The translations under genes and the position numbers were made by a program. The notes below the pieces were generated by a model that was not told where the DNA came from, did no database searches, and saw only the letters and a list, made by a program, of their open reading frames with translations. Shown here piece by piece: positions 34,273 through 42,651 of a DNA stretch of 64,000 nt. Source of the DNA: Halobacillus locisalis (GTDB lineage Bacteria > Bacillota > Bacilli > Bacillales > Halobacillaceae); NCBI RefSeq assembly GCF_013694105.1, contig NZ_JACEFG010000003.1, positions 640,923-704,922 on the forward strand. The letters run 5' to 3'. Position 1 is the first letter of the stretch. The number at the start of each line of letters is the position of its first letter.

Positions 34273-34944
34273 GTGAAAAGGTTTATACTTACTTTAGTTG
34301 CGAGTGTAGTGTTACTGTACAACATCGGCCCTACACACGCGGAAAGTTTGTTTCAGGTTAAGCGGAAGGACCAGGTCACTCAAGACTGGGAAATTCATGT
34401 AGACTATCCCTTGTTTGATCAATTGGAGAGTAAAGAATTGCAGGAGAAGGTAAATGAATCGATCACGGATAAGCTCGACCATCAACTTGAAATGGTGCAA
34501 AGAAGTGCAAATGAAACGAATGGAGCACCTATCCTTTATTACGAAGAAACGGATGTATATAAAGAGGACGACTTCTATTCTGTCGTCATGACTTCCCATT
34601 TTACAAAAGGGAATCAATATAACTCTTCTGTCACCTCTGTCAATTTTGAAAACAGACAGGGGGAAGACTTGCTTCCGTTAGATGAACTGGTTTACATGGA
34701 TAAGCTGAATGAAGAAGTGAAGAGGAAGATGGCCGGAGACCCTGAAATGTATTTGACTAAATCGTTCAACGAGGTGCGAAAAGACACAGCCTACTATATT
34801 GAAGATGAACGCCTAGTGCTCGTGTTTAATAAGTATGAAATTGCGGCAGGTGTACATGGTACACCTCAACTACCAATTCCTCTTCAGGATATTGAGAAAG
34901 AAAGAACGGATGAGAATAATGCGCCACTCCCACGTGTTATCTAA
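34273..34944 (+). CDS. Secreted DUF3298/RsiV-type protein
   Basis: An exported protein of 223 residues with a signal peptide (VKRFILTLVASVVLLYNI, cleavage near THA). The mature part begins with a strand-rich region (WEIHVDYPLFDQLESKELQE) and ends LVLVFNKYEIAAGVHGTPQL, typical of the DUF4163/DUF3298 tandem found in RsiV and PdaC. No catalytic domain follows, so it is a stand-alone sensor- or binding-type domain. AGGAGG is seven bases from the GTG at 34273; an ATG at 34270 is equally possible. Longer frames from 34132 are not supported. RsiV relatives bind lysozyme. Confidence 0.7.
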   Translation: MKRFILTLVASVVLLYNIGPTHAESLFQVKRKDQVTQDWEIHVDYPLFDQLESKELQEKVNESITDKLDHQLEMVQRSANETNGAPILYYEETDVYKEDDFYSVVMTSHFTKGNQYNSSVTSVNFENRQGEDLLPLDELVYMDKLNEEVKRKMAGDPEMYLTKSFNEVRKDTAYYIEDERLVLVFNKYEIAAGVHGTPQLPIPLQDIEKERTDENNAPLPRVI

Positions 34945-34950
34945 TTAAAA

Positions 34951-34995
34951 AAAGAAAAGCGATCTCTAGACGATTATCCCAGAACCGCTTTTCTA
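34951..34995. terminator. Bidirectional terminator
   Basis: AGAAAAGCG and CGCTTTTCT pair across about 26 bases, with A and T runs on each side, between convergent genes. Confidence 0.65.
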
Positions 34996-35031
34996 TTGAG
35001 GTTTTCATAAGCGCGGCAATAAGGAGTTGTT

Positions 35032-35583
35032 TTATGCCTCCATTGCTTCTTCGCTTTGGTCTTGCTCCCCATAATAATGGAAGAGATACTGTTCCTTTGT
35101 GATGACGAATAAGTCATAGACGTTCTCATGACGGTTGATCCAAGAGTGGATTTCTGAGTAGGTGTCATTCGCTTCAGTCACATAGGGGATTTTTAAAGCG
35201 GCATTCATAGACCGTTGATTCGAGCGGCGGATTTTCATGAAAATCGCCTCAATATCCAATTGGAAGAACAATTCTTCAAAAAAGGCTTCTTTGGCCGGTT
35301 TGTTATACCCTTTGCCGAAATAAGGTTGACCAATCCAAGTTGCCAGGAATCCTTTATTTTCGTTTACATCAAAAAGGTTGATGGTGCCAATTGGGTGACC
35401 CCATTCATCAAGGATTGTACGGGATATCATTTCCCCCCGATCCTCAGCTTCTATCGTCTGTTTAGTCAAAAAATAAAACTCATCACTCGATGCCGCTTTA
35501 TGGCGGACATATGGAAATACTTCAGGGTGGCTCATCAACTCATACAGAACCGGGGCGTCATGTAACTCACGCTTTCTAAGCAT
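35032..35583 (-). CDS. GNAT family acetyltransferase (RimJ/RimL-like)
   Basis: A 183-residue GNAT protein starting MLRKRELHDAPVLYELMSHP. The middle segment ATWIGQPYFGKGYNKPAKEA is the acetyl-CoA loop, of the G-x-x-Y-F-G-K-G-Y type seen in ribosomal-protein alanine acetyltransferase relatives. The ATG at 35583 follows AAGGAGGG by seven bases; the longer open frame would run through the structured leader. The ribosome binding site is part of a terminator-like hairpin, so expression is probably decided in the leader. Acceptor unknown. Confidence 0.85.
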   Translation of the reverse strand: MLRKRELHDAPVLYELMSHPEVFPYVRHKAASSDEFYFLTKQTIEAEDRGEMISRTILDEWGHPIGTINLFDVNENKGFLATWIGQPYFGKGYNKPAKEAFFEELFFQLDIEAIFMKIRRSNQRSMNAALKIPYVTEANDTYSEIHSWINRHENVYDLFVITKEQYLFHYYGEQDQSEEAMEA

Positions 35584-35790
35584 AAAAAATCCCTCCTTGA
35601 TGGTTGGAGGGTGATCTAAAAAGGCATGGACACATAGCCAGCCAGTAGTAGTTCGGACCACCCTCGAATTTTTATCAATTGCACACAAAAATTCGGGGTG
35701 GGAATCGAACCCACTAGAACCAGTTAAACTGGTGGCGCACCATTTGCCTTCCCTACACTATAATCGACACGTGTTTCTACATATATAATA
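35584..35790 (-). promoter_or_regulatory. Candidate riboswitch-like leader with a tRNA T-arm motif
   Basis: About 180 untranslated bases on the minus strand. A T-arm-like hairpin (GTGGG-TTCGATT-CCCAC, 35698-35714) shares its 3' strand with a 15-bp stem (arms 35688-35702 and 35658-35673). The other arm of that stem, GAGGGTGG (35658-35665), can instead pair with TCACCCTC at 35607-35614, the 5' part of a terminator (CCCTCC-N9-GGAGGG, then ATTTTTT, 35584-35611) that also buries the ribosome binding site. TATTAT preceded by TTCACT with 17 bases between them may be the promoter. No known riboswitch class matches. Confidence 0.55.
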
Positions 35791-35851
35791 ATCGATTCCA
35801 CAAAAAAAGTGAATCAATTTTTTGTAAAGAAAAAGAAAATTTTTGTAGGTT

Positions 35852-36568
35852 CTAGCTCTCGTTCTCTTGAACGTATAAATGGTCGGTCAGTGTAGTATAA
35901 ACGGCTAGACGTTCTGTATAACCATCCGCTTGATTGTCATAAGGGCCGGTGCATGTGATCAAGTTCAACGAACGTTCATTAGTCGGTCCGAATAACTCAC
36001 GAATGGGAGAGTCTTCTACAGGATAAGCCGCGACTTGATTGACGGTGTAAGTCAATTTTGATCCATCCTCTCCGTACACGTACATTTCGTCTCCTGCTGT
36101 TAATTCTTTCAAGTCAAAAAAGACAGCCGGGCCATATTGACCGTCCACGTGACCAGCAATGACGGCATTTCCTCTTCTTCCAGGTTTTGTACCCGGTTCA
36201 AACCAACCAACCTCTGTAACACTGTCCGGAACAGCCATCCCACCTTCTTCGGTGTACCCTTGAGGTCCTACCGGGGCATCTACACCGATCGACGGAATTT
36301 CTAATCTCGTAGGAGTGACGCCTGGTTGATCGTCCGGTTGTACAACCGTGGCAGGTTCATAATTTTTTTCAATCGGTTCACTTTCAATCAAATCTTTAGA
36401 CGCTTGGTTTGGTGGTGGAGCACCATCGGATTTGGTCACTTCCGTTTGTTTTGACGGGGATTCATAAGAAGAAAGAACCCTGGCCTCCTTGGCAGGGTCG
36501 TCCAGTATTTGAAAACTGACGACAAAGACAAGGAGGCCTAGGGCTATTGGGAATATGAATTTTCTCAT
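35852..36568 (-). CDS. Class F sortase
   Basis: Membrane-anchored transpeptidase, 238 aa: N-terminal membrane helix (FIFPIALGLLVFVVSFQIL), a disordered linker of about 60 residues, then the sortase barrel. Catalytic residues are His140 (IAGHVDG), Cys206 (LITCTG) and Arg220 (YTERLAVY). The short LITC-TG form and overall size match class F (formerly E/F-like) sortases of Firmicutes. Start ATG is two codons after the stop of the upstream DUF4397 gene, so both form one operon. The neighbour carries an MPETG signal and is its probable substrate. Confidence 0.88.
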   Translation of the reverse strand: MRKFIFPIALGLLVFVVSFQILDDPAKEARVLSSYESPSKQTEVTKSDGAPPPNQASKDLIESEPIEKNYEPATVVQPDDQPGVTPTRLEIPSIGVDAPVGPQGYTEEGGMAVPDSVTEVGWFEPGTKPGRRGNAVIAGHVDGQYGPAVFFDLKELTAGDEMYVYGEDGSKLTYTVNQVAAYPVEDSPIRELFGPTNERSLNLITCTGPYDNQADGYTERLAVYTTLTDHLYVQENES

Positions 36569-36571
36569 TGA

Positions 36572-37378
36572 TTATGCTTCTGAACGTTTACGGAAGAATA
36601 CAAATCCTGCACCCATCGCTAGCACACCTAGAATAGCAGCATATGCCATAGCGTTAGAGTTTGTATCTGCAGCTCCACCAAAACCAGTTTCAGGCATAGA
36701 AGATGGCATTGCTGCGGAATCTTCTAGAAGAAGTACTTCTGGACTATCTGCTGTTCCAACAGCGAAAGCACTATAGACTTTACCTGCTTCAACTGTCGTT
36801 CCAGAAAGGTCTACTAATTGTGTACCATCTGTTGTACGTACTTCAAGGTCATATGTTCCAGCTTCTAATTCACTATATTCAGTTACCATCGGGAACTCCG
36901 CACCAGAGAATAGCGCATCGCCACCGATTGGACCTACATCAACGGCTGGAGCACCAGGGATGAAGTGGGCAACGCGGACTTTCGCCATACCTTCGCTTGC
37001 TTCTGTTTCATCTTGTAGAGCTTTCAACTCGATACTATCTAAGTTATTAATCGCAGCAGCTGTATAAGCCATGCCAGCTTCTACCGTTACATTTGTTGAA
37101 ATGGCAGGATCTTGTTCACCCATCGTTCCAGCTGCATAAATTTCTACCATATGTTCACCAGCAGGCAATTCCATGTAATCCGTAGCGGCTTTGAATTCTG
37201 CACCTTCAACAACAGCATTTCCATCTACATACACATCAACGGCAGGGGCATCAGGGGACGCGTGTAGTACACGGACCATAGCCATTTCTCCACCTGAATG
37301 ATTATCAGCGAATGCAACAGGTGCAAATACTCCTAAAACTAATACGAACGCGGCTAATGATGATAGCAGTTTCTTCAT
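36572..37378 (-). CDS. Cell-wall-anchored DUF4397 protein
   Basis: Exported surface protein, 268 aa. Signal peptide (KKLLSSLAAFVLVLGVFAPV, cleavage after AFA), two DUF4397 domains (each begins VRVLHASPDAPAVDVYVDG or VRVAHFIPGAPAVDV), a short linker, then a sorting signal: MPETG at 228-232, a membrane helix (AAILGVLAMGAGFVFF) and the basic tail RKRSEA. The ATG at 37378 is 11 bases from AAGGAG; a GTG 12 bases earlier overlaps that site. It is co-transcribed with the class F sortase. DUF4397 proteins form Ig-like surface modules of unknown ligand. Confidence 0.87.
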   Translation of the reverse strand: MKKLLSSLAAFVLVLGVFAPVAFADNHSGGEMAMVRVLHASPDAPAVDVYVDGNAVVEGAEFKAATDYMELPAGEHMVEIYAAGTMGEQDPAISTNVTVEAGMAYTAAAINNLDSIELKALQDETEASEGMAKVRVAHFIPGAPAVDVGPIGGDALFSGAEFPMVTEYSELEAGTYDLEVRTTDGTQLVDLSGTTVEAGKVYSAFAVGTADSPEVLLLEDSAAMPSSMPETGFGGAADTNSNAMAYAAILGVLAMGAGFVFFRKRSEA

Positions 37379-37483
37379 GCGTTTTCCCACTCCTTAAATT
37401 TTTTGTATATGAAATGCTGAATTTGTACTTAAACTTCAGCATTCACTACCATATGAAAGGGATTTTTAACCAATTTTCGAGCG

Positions 37484-37516
37484 TTGTGCATCAGTTGTAC
37501 AACCATTGTACAACTA
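37484..37516. promoter_or_regulatory. Three 11-bp iterons upstream of the DUF4397-sortase operon
   Basis: TTGTGCATCAG, TTGTACAACCA and TTGTACAACTA follow each other exactly, so palindromic TTGTACAA cores recur every 11 bp. On the minus strand the array lies about 110-140 bases before the DUF4397 start and includes TACAAT, a possible -10 box. An operator for a dimeric regulator binding one face of the helix is likely. Confidence 0.55.
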
Positions 37517-37582
37517 TAATATTCACCGAACCTTTACCTCCTAAACCTCTAAAACATATTGAATGTGTTTTGTTTGTTCCAC

Positions 37583-37615
37583 AAAAAAACACCGGAGGAG
37601 ATTCCTTCCGGTGTT
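37583..37615 (-). terminator. Terminator of the amidohydrolase gene
   Basis: Minus strand ACACCGGA pairs with TCCGGTGT around AGGAATCTCC, then T7. Confidence 0.85.
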
Positions 37616-37626
37616 AGGATGCGAAT

Positions 37627-38748
37627 TTATTCTTGGTAATATACAAGTTTTCCATCAATCATTGTCCAGAGTGGTTTTGATAGGTATTCAAAAGGATGGC
37701 CACTCCATAAAACAAGGTCTGCATCTTTCCCTTTTTCAATAGAACCGACACGATGATCGACACCCAGATTCTTGGCCGGTGTAATGGTGATTCCCCTCAA
37801 CGCATCCTCAACGTCTAACCCTTCACGTGCGGCTAGTGCAGCACAAATGTTCAAATATTGGATCGGCGTATATGGGTGATCGGTTGTGATCGAAACTTTA
37901 ATGCCATATTCGTGTAAGATGTTGTAGGTTTGCCAAGTTTTGTTTCGTAGCTCAATTTTAGACGCACGTGTGAACGTAGGTCCAACACTGACTTGCAAGT
38001 CCCGCTTTGCGAGTTCATCGGCAATCAAGTGTCCTTCTGTGCAATGTTCAATTCGGAGGTCAAGGTCGAATTCGTCTGCAAACCGGAGAGCCGTAATGAT
38101 ATCATCTGCACGATGGGCATGAATACGTACGGGCATCTCTTTGTTCAACACTTGTATAATCGGCTGGACACGTAAGTTAGGTTCTGGATTCTTCATAGCC
38201 GCATAAAATGTTTCTCTTAAAGTACCCATGATGCCTAGTCGGGTGATCGAGGCATCTTTCGATTGGGAATGGACGCGTTTTGGGTTTTCTCCGAGCGCTA
38301 ATTTCAGTCCCGCTCTTTCCCTTACGATCATTTGATTGATCGTATGTCCAACCGTTTTTATGACGGAAGTTGTACCACCGATAATATTCGCGCTTCCCGG
38401 CATGATGTGAGCGGTCGTAACGCCTGCTTTTCGGGCATTAAAAAAAGCAGGGTCTAGAGGGTGGGCTCCATCAATGGCTCTTAAGTGTGGCGTGATAGAC
38501 TCGATGGTTTCGTTTGCATCGCTGCCTGCCCACCCAGTACCCTCATCATACAAACCGAGGTGTGTGTGGACATCGATAAAGCCTGGGTATACATCTTTTC
38601 CTTTACCATCAATGATTTCGGCATCATCTGAAAAGGTGAGATTTTGTCCGAAATCATGAATCTTTCCGTCTAAAATATGAATGCAACCGTTCGAAATCGA
38701 TGGGGATGTGATCGGGTGAATCGTGACATTTTTTATTACCGTATTCAT
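37627..38748 (-). CDS. Amidohydrolase (imidazolonepropionase-related)
   Basis: Metal-dependent hydrolase of the amidohydrolase superfamily, 373 aa. The metal motif is DVHTHLGLYDEG (HxH), with further ligands in RIHAHRADD, EHCTEGH and TTDHPYTPI. The C-terminus returns to the small beta-domain (GSIEKGKDADLVLWSGHPFE). The ATG at 38748 (MNTVIKN) is about 11 bases from AAAGG and preferred over a longer frame. Substrate unknown; relatives act on dipeptides, imidazolones or hydantoins. No signal peptide is seen. Monocistronic. Confidence 0.85.
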   Translation of the reverse strand: MNTVIKNVTIHPITSPSISNGCIHILDGKIHDFGQNLTFSDDAEIIDGKGKDVYPGFIDVHTHLGLYDEGTGWAGSDANETIESITPHLRAIDGAHPLDPAFFNARKAGVTTAHIMPGSANIIGGTTSVIKTVGHTINQMIVRERAGLKLALGENPKRVHSQSKDASITRLGIMGTLRETFYAAMKNPEPNLRVQPIIQVLNKEMPVRIHAHRADDIITALRFADEFDLDLRIEHCTEGHLIADELAKRDLQVSVGPTFTRASKIELRNKTWQTYNILHEYGIKVSITTDHPYTPIQYLNICAALAAREGLDVEDALRGITITPAKNLGVDHRVGSIEKGKDADLVLWSGHPFEYLSKPLWTMIDGKLVYYQE

Positions 38749-38811
38749 AAGACATACAGCCTTTCCACTAAGATTATTACTATTATACTGGAAAATTCCG
38801 CTTTGGAGCAC

Positions 38812-38846
38812 AAAAGAACGAAGCTTTTCGGGACGCTTCGTCTTTT
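38812..38846 (-). terminator. Terminator of the yfhF-like gene
   Basis: Minus strand ACGAAGC pairs with GCTTCGT around GTCCCGAAAA, then TCTTTT. Confidence 0.7.
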
Positions 38847-38857
38847 ATTCAGGGGAA

Positions 38858-39763
38858 TTATTCATGTAAAATCGATTCAAGTGCTGGTTTCAAATCTGGG
38901 TAGTGGAATGAATACCCTTGTTCTAATGCTTTCTTAGGGATGACGGACTGACCATCTAAAAGCAGTGTACTCATATCACCTAAGGCAATTTTAAGAGCGA
39001 ATGCAGGGGCTGGAATCCAATGCGGCCGGTTTAACACATCTCCTAAAGTACGTCCGAAGTCCTTATTTCTATGAGGATTTGGAGCTGTGCCGTTCAGTGG
39101 ACCTCTGATTTCTTTTTGGTGGATGGAGAAGTCAATCAATCCGACGACGTCATCGATATGGATCCAAGACATCCATTGCTCGCCAGATCCTAGGTTTCCA
39201 CCGATCATAAATTTATAAGGCAGTATCATTTTAGGTAATGCCCCTTCCTCACCTAAGATGATGCCGAACCGAACAAACACCGTGCGGACTCCTGAATTTT
39301 CAGCCTTAGATGCGCGTTTCTCCCACTCCTCCACGACATTTGCCAGAAAATCATTCCCGGGTTTCTCTGTTTCTTCTGTGAACGTTTTTGTTTTCGACTG
39401 GCCGTAGAAACCGACAGCGGAAGCATTGACCAATACCTCAGGTTTGCTGTCTAGTTGTTCGATTAGATCAAGCACTCCTTCTGTTGCTTGAATACGGCTA
39501 TCTAAGATTTCCCGCTTTTTCTCTTCTGTCCAACGTCCGCTGTTCAACGACTCCCCGGCTAAGTTGACAATCGCTTGGACATTGGGGAGCTCACGCGCAG
39601 GATGGTATTCGTCTTTCAGCCACCCGACAAACGTTACTTGACCCGAATCTGTATGTTTGTCAGGACTGCGTGTAAGTATGTACACATGGTGTCCCTCTTT
39701 GACTAACTGATCTGTCAATCGTTGACCTACGAATCCCGTGCCGCCTGTTACAACAATATTCAT
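38858..39763 (-). CDS. yfhF: TIGR01777 family NAD-dependent epimerase
   Basis: SDR-type nucleotide-sugar epimerase relative, 301 aa. NAD motif VVTGGTGFVGQRL at the N-terminus, NLAGESLNSGRWTEEKK and SAVGFYGQSKTKTF typical of the TIGR01777/YfhF group (the latter carrying the Y of the active site), and a C-terminal DUF1731-type segment (IPKKALEQGYSFHYPDLKPA). Substrate unknown. It is divergent from recX, the same arrangement as B. subtilis yfhF-recX. Confidence 0.9.
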   Translation of the reverse strand: MNIVVTGGTGFVGQRLTDQLVKEGHHVYILTRSPDKHTDSGQVTFVGWLKDEYHPARELPNVQAIVNLAGESLNSGRWTEEKKREILDSRIQATEGVLDLIEQLDSKPEVLVNASAVGFYGQSKTKTFTEETEKPGNDFLANVVEEWEKRASKAENSGVRTVFVRFGIILGEEGALPKMILPYKFMIGGNLGSGEQWMSWIHIDDVVGLIDFSIHQKEIRGPLNGTAPNPHRNKDFGRTLGDVLNRPHWIPAPAFALKIALGDMSTLLLDGQSVIPKKALEQGYSFHYPDLKPALESILHE

Positions 39764-39881
39764 ACTGAATCCTCCTTTGAAATCTTTTACATTATATTAC
39801 TTCATCTTGTGATAAATAGCGATTCATATCCGTGACCCCGTTCATGTTAAAAGGTACAATGAGTGAAAAGGGGTGAAGGTA

Positions 39882-40694
39882 TTGGCTAAACTAACTCGAA
39901 TTACTACACAAAAAAAGAATAAAAATCGTTTTAATATTTATTTAGACCACGGAGAAGGGGAGAGCTATGGGTTTAGTGTGGATGCTGATGTACTCGTTAA
40001 ATATCGGCTTCAAAAAGGAATGGAATTGGATGAGCCCACGATAGAAGCGCTCATTAGAACAGATACCATTCATAAATCATATACCCAAGCAATCAATTAC
40101 TTAAGCTATCGAATGCGTTCTGAGAAAGAAATTCGTACGTATTTAAAAGATAAAGAAATAGAGCCAGAGCATATTGATGAAATTGTGAATCGTCTACATA
40201 AGGAAAAATTATTAGATGATCAGGAATTTGCGAATTCTTTAGTGAGAACAAGAGTGATGACATCAAGCAAAGGACCGCTGCTTTTGAAAAAGGAACTAAT
40301 TGAGAAAGGGGTTACGGCAAGTGAAGCAGAAGAGGCCTTGAATCACTACACATTTGATCAACAATATGAAAAAGCGATGAAATTCGCTGAAAAGAAAATG
40401 AAGAATGATCGAAAGAAATCCTACCGACAACAGTTTCAAAATGTTCAGCAGACGTTGATGCAGAAGGGCTTTACTGGTGATATCGTACAAGAAGTACTCT
40501 CAAATTTACCAGATGATGAAAAGGAAGATGCAGAGTGGGAAGCGGTCGTCTTTCAAGGAGAGAAACTCATTCGGAAATTTGAGCGGAAAGCAGAAGGTCA
40601 TGACATGAAACAAAAAATCAAGGCGAGTCTATATCGAAAAGGGTTCCCATTTGAGTTGATTGATCGATTCCTTGAAGAATACGTGGAAGAGTAA
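39882..40694 (+). CDS. recX: Regulatory protein RecX
   Basis: RecA modulator, 270 aa, built of three-helix repeats. Conserved: the N-terminal TRITTQKKNKNRFNIYLD, the central AINYLSYRMRSEKEIRTYLK and the C-terminal MKQKIKASLYRKGFPFELI. TTG at 39882 lies about seven bases after AAGGGGTGA; a GTG at 39873 overlaps the site. The length is close to B. subtilis RecX (264 aa). It limits or disassembles RecA filaments. Confidence 0.9.
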   Translation: MAKLTRITTQKKNKNRFNIYLDHGEGESYGFSVDADVLVKYRLQKGMELDEPTIEALIRTDTIHKSYTQAINYLSYRMRSEKEIRTYLKDKEIEPEHIDEIVNRLHKEKLLDDQEFANSLVRTRVMTSSKGPLLLKKELIEKGVTASEAEEALNHYTFDQQYEKAMKFAEKKMKNDRKKSYRQQFQNVQQTLMQKGFTGDIVQEVLSNLPDDEKEDAEWEAVVFQGEKLIRKFERKAEGHDMKQKIKASLYRKGFPFELIDRFLEEYVEE

Positions 40695-40829
40695 TCTTTG
40701 TTCTTTCATAAAAATATGTAAGGAGTATCAAAAAAAACATAAAGCACAGCTTTGACTCCCATCTTAATGGGAGTTTCGTGTATACTATTGACTGTGATAT
40801 AAGCACTATATTCGTCGGAGGTACCCTAT

Positions 40830-41612
40830 ATGATTTATCAACGCAGGACCTATCAATTAGAACCTGATCAGTACGAGCAATTCACACAATTTTTTCATAC
40901 GTATATTTTACCTAACCATTTAGGTCATGGGGCGAGAATTGTTGGAAGATTTACAACGATGAACCGTGATGAAGTGACGTCCATATGGGAGTATGATTCT
41001 TATGAAGAATATAAAAGAATCGAGGAAAAAGTAAAACAATCGGAACTCTATAAAAAAGCTAGGCAAAGGCGCGAAGAGTTGCAGGACCTCTTCGTGGAAG
41101 AACGAGTAGACTTCATCGAAGCAACAGGTGAATACCATTTTCCTAAACACATTGTTTCTGTGGCTGCTTACATAACGAATGGAGATGGGGAGGTATTGCT
41201 GGTTAAGAACGAACACCGTGATGATACCTTTGAAATTCCAGGTGGTCGGATGGAATGTGGCGAGACGCTTGAAGGAGCCGTAAGGCGTGAGGTGTTGGAA
41301 GAGACGGGAATTGAGATCTCGATCAAGGGTGTTTCAGGCGTGTACCAGAATGTCACGATGGGGGTGGTCTGCATGGTCTTTACAGCAGAGTACGTATCTG
41401 GTGAACCGACGATAAAGCCTGGTGAAACGCGGGATGTGAGGTTTGAAAAGGTTACGCCAGAAACCATACATGACTGGGTAACTCGGAAGCATTTTCAAGT
41501 TCGTTTAATGGATGCGATGGAGAAAGTAGCGGTCTCACTGGAGAGTTATTATGTAAGGCCGTACGAAATACTGTACCGATTGGAAAATGAAAAAGCTGCT
41601 GACAGAAAATAG
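40830..41612 (+). CDS. NIPSNAP-NUDIX fusion protein
   Basis: Two-domain cytosolic protein, 260 aa. Residues 1-100 resemble a NIPSNAP/dimeric alpha-beta barrel domain (IYQRRTYQLEPDQYEQFTQF; WEYDSYEEYKRIEEKVKQSE). Residues 110-235 are a NUDIX hydrolase with the full box GGRMECGETLEGAVRREVLE followed by ETGIEI (G-x5-E-x7-REUxEExGU). The ATG follows GGAGG by eight bases. NUDIX proteins cleave nucleoside diphosphates linked to other groups; the N-terminal domain may be a substrate or dimerisation module. Monocistronic with a terminator. Confidence 0.82.
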   Translation: MIYQRRTYQLEPDQYEQFTQFFHTYILPNHLGHGARIVGRFTTMNRDEVTSIWEYDSYEEYKRIEEKVKQSELYKKARQRREELQDLFVEERVDFIEATGEYHFPKHIVSVAAYITNGDGEVLLVKNEHRDDTFEIPGGRMECGETLEGAVRREVLEETGIEISIKGVSGVYQNVTMGVVCMVFTAEYVSGEPTIKPGETRDVRFEKVTPETIHDWVTRKHFQVRLMDAMEKVAVSLESYYVRPYEILYRLENEKAADRK

Positions 41613-41627
41613 TCAGCAGCTTTTTTA
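41590..41627 (+). terminator. Terminator after the NUDIX gene
   Basis: AAAAGCTGCTGAC pairs with GTCAGCAGCTTTT around AGAAAATA. Confidence 0.9.
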
Positions 41628-41733
41628 TATTAATAGACTTTATCCAATTGAGGGTCTCGGGTCTTCGCCGCACCCAACCAAATGTTAGATCATCGGACCT
41701 TTCTATCATTATGAGCAAGGAGCTTGATATAAA

Positions 41734-42525
41734 TTATAGAAGACCTTTTTTCTCTAAGTCCTCGATGGCTTCATGTACGTGATCGACCACTGTAGACGCC
41801 TTTTGTGTCACCTCTTCATGAGCTGTTGACATCACATAACTGTGTGGGGTCAATTCGAACATGGCGATATCATTAAAGGAATCTCCTACACAGGCCATTT
41901 CGTCAGGTTGAATATTCAACGTCTCCATAAGTGCCTTTAGTCCGGTACCTTTATTAATCGCTTTCGGCATCAAATCTACGGCCGTTTCATGAGAAATGAA
42001 GCGGTCAATTTCTTCACCGAAGGTCTGGTCTAATCGATTGTAAACATCGATGATATCTTGTTCCTGACCGTGGAGTGTAATTTTCGAAGGAACAATCGTT
42101 GTACCGAACTGACTCTGCATTGTAGGGTCTACAATAATATCGTGGAAAAGTTGCTCTGAAATGATATCAATCCACTTATTATGGTGTTCGGTGTACGTCT
42201 CTTCTGCTGTAGACACCGTTTTGATCAGTGGTTCCTTCTCGATTGTACGCATTACACTTGTTGCTAATTCTTTGTCAAAGGTCTTCGAATGGATATGTTC
42301 GTCCTCAGAGTCATATACAAATGCTCCGTTCTGGCTGACACGATGTCCATTCACTCCTACACGCTTTAAAACCTCTTTGATTTCGTGGTCCATACGACCT
42401 GATGCTACGGTGAAGGGAATGTCTTTGTCGATCATTCTGCGTATCGCATCTACATCTTCATTCTTTATATAATGGTCCATGCCTAGCAATGTCCCATCAA
42501 GGTCACTTACAAATAGTTTTATCAT
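41734..42525 (-). CDS. Cof-type HAD-IIB phosphatase
   Basis: Haloacid dehalogenase superfamily phosphatase, 263 aa. Motif I DLDGTLLG (nucleophile Asp near residue 8), motif II TVASGR, motif III Lys in the KAINKGTGLKAL region, and motif IV CVGDSFNDIAMFE. The C2B cap lies between II and III. AAAGGAG precedes the ATG by nine bases. Relatives dephosphorylate sugar phosphates or flavin/PLP intermediates. It is divergent from glcT, so a role in sugar-phosphate control is possible but unproven. Confidence 0.88.
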   Translation of the reverse strand: MIKLFVSDLDGTLLGMDHYIKNEDVDAIRRMIDKDIPFTVASGRMDHEIKEVLKRVGVNGHRVSQNGAFVYDSEDEHIHSKTFDKELATSVMRTIEKEPLIKTVSTAEETYTEHHNKWIDIISEQLFHDIIVDPTMQSQFGTTIVPSKITLHGQEQDIIDVYNRLDQTFGEEIDRFISHETAVDLMPKAINKGTGLKALMETLNIQPDEMACVGDSFNDIAMFELTPHSYVMSTAHEEVTQKASTVVDHVHEAIEDLEKKGLL

Positions 42526-42651
42526 GGATGGACTCCTTTCTATTCTGCTACGTTTAATCCTACAATAATTTTTGAGGTAACTCCCACAACAAGACTATGA
42601 CACTTCTGCCCTCAGGGCGCAAAAAGTCTATTCTCCAGTTAAATAGAAATC

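Noticed and set aside
35698..35714. tRNA gene on the minus strand suggested by GTGGG-TTCGATT-CCCAC
   Set aside because: No matching 5' acceptor strand, no anticodon arm with a seven-base loop and no D-arm occur at the required distances. Only the T-arm is tRNA-like.
35690..35730. Attachment site left by an integrated element at a tRNA 3' end
   Set aside because: No integrase, no second copy of the sequence and no foreign gene block are present in the window. The pairing with downstream bases argues for a leader structure. Kept only as an alternative.
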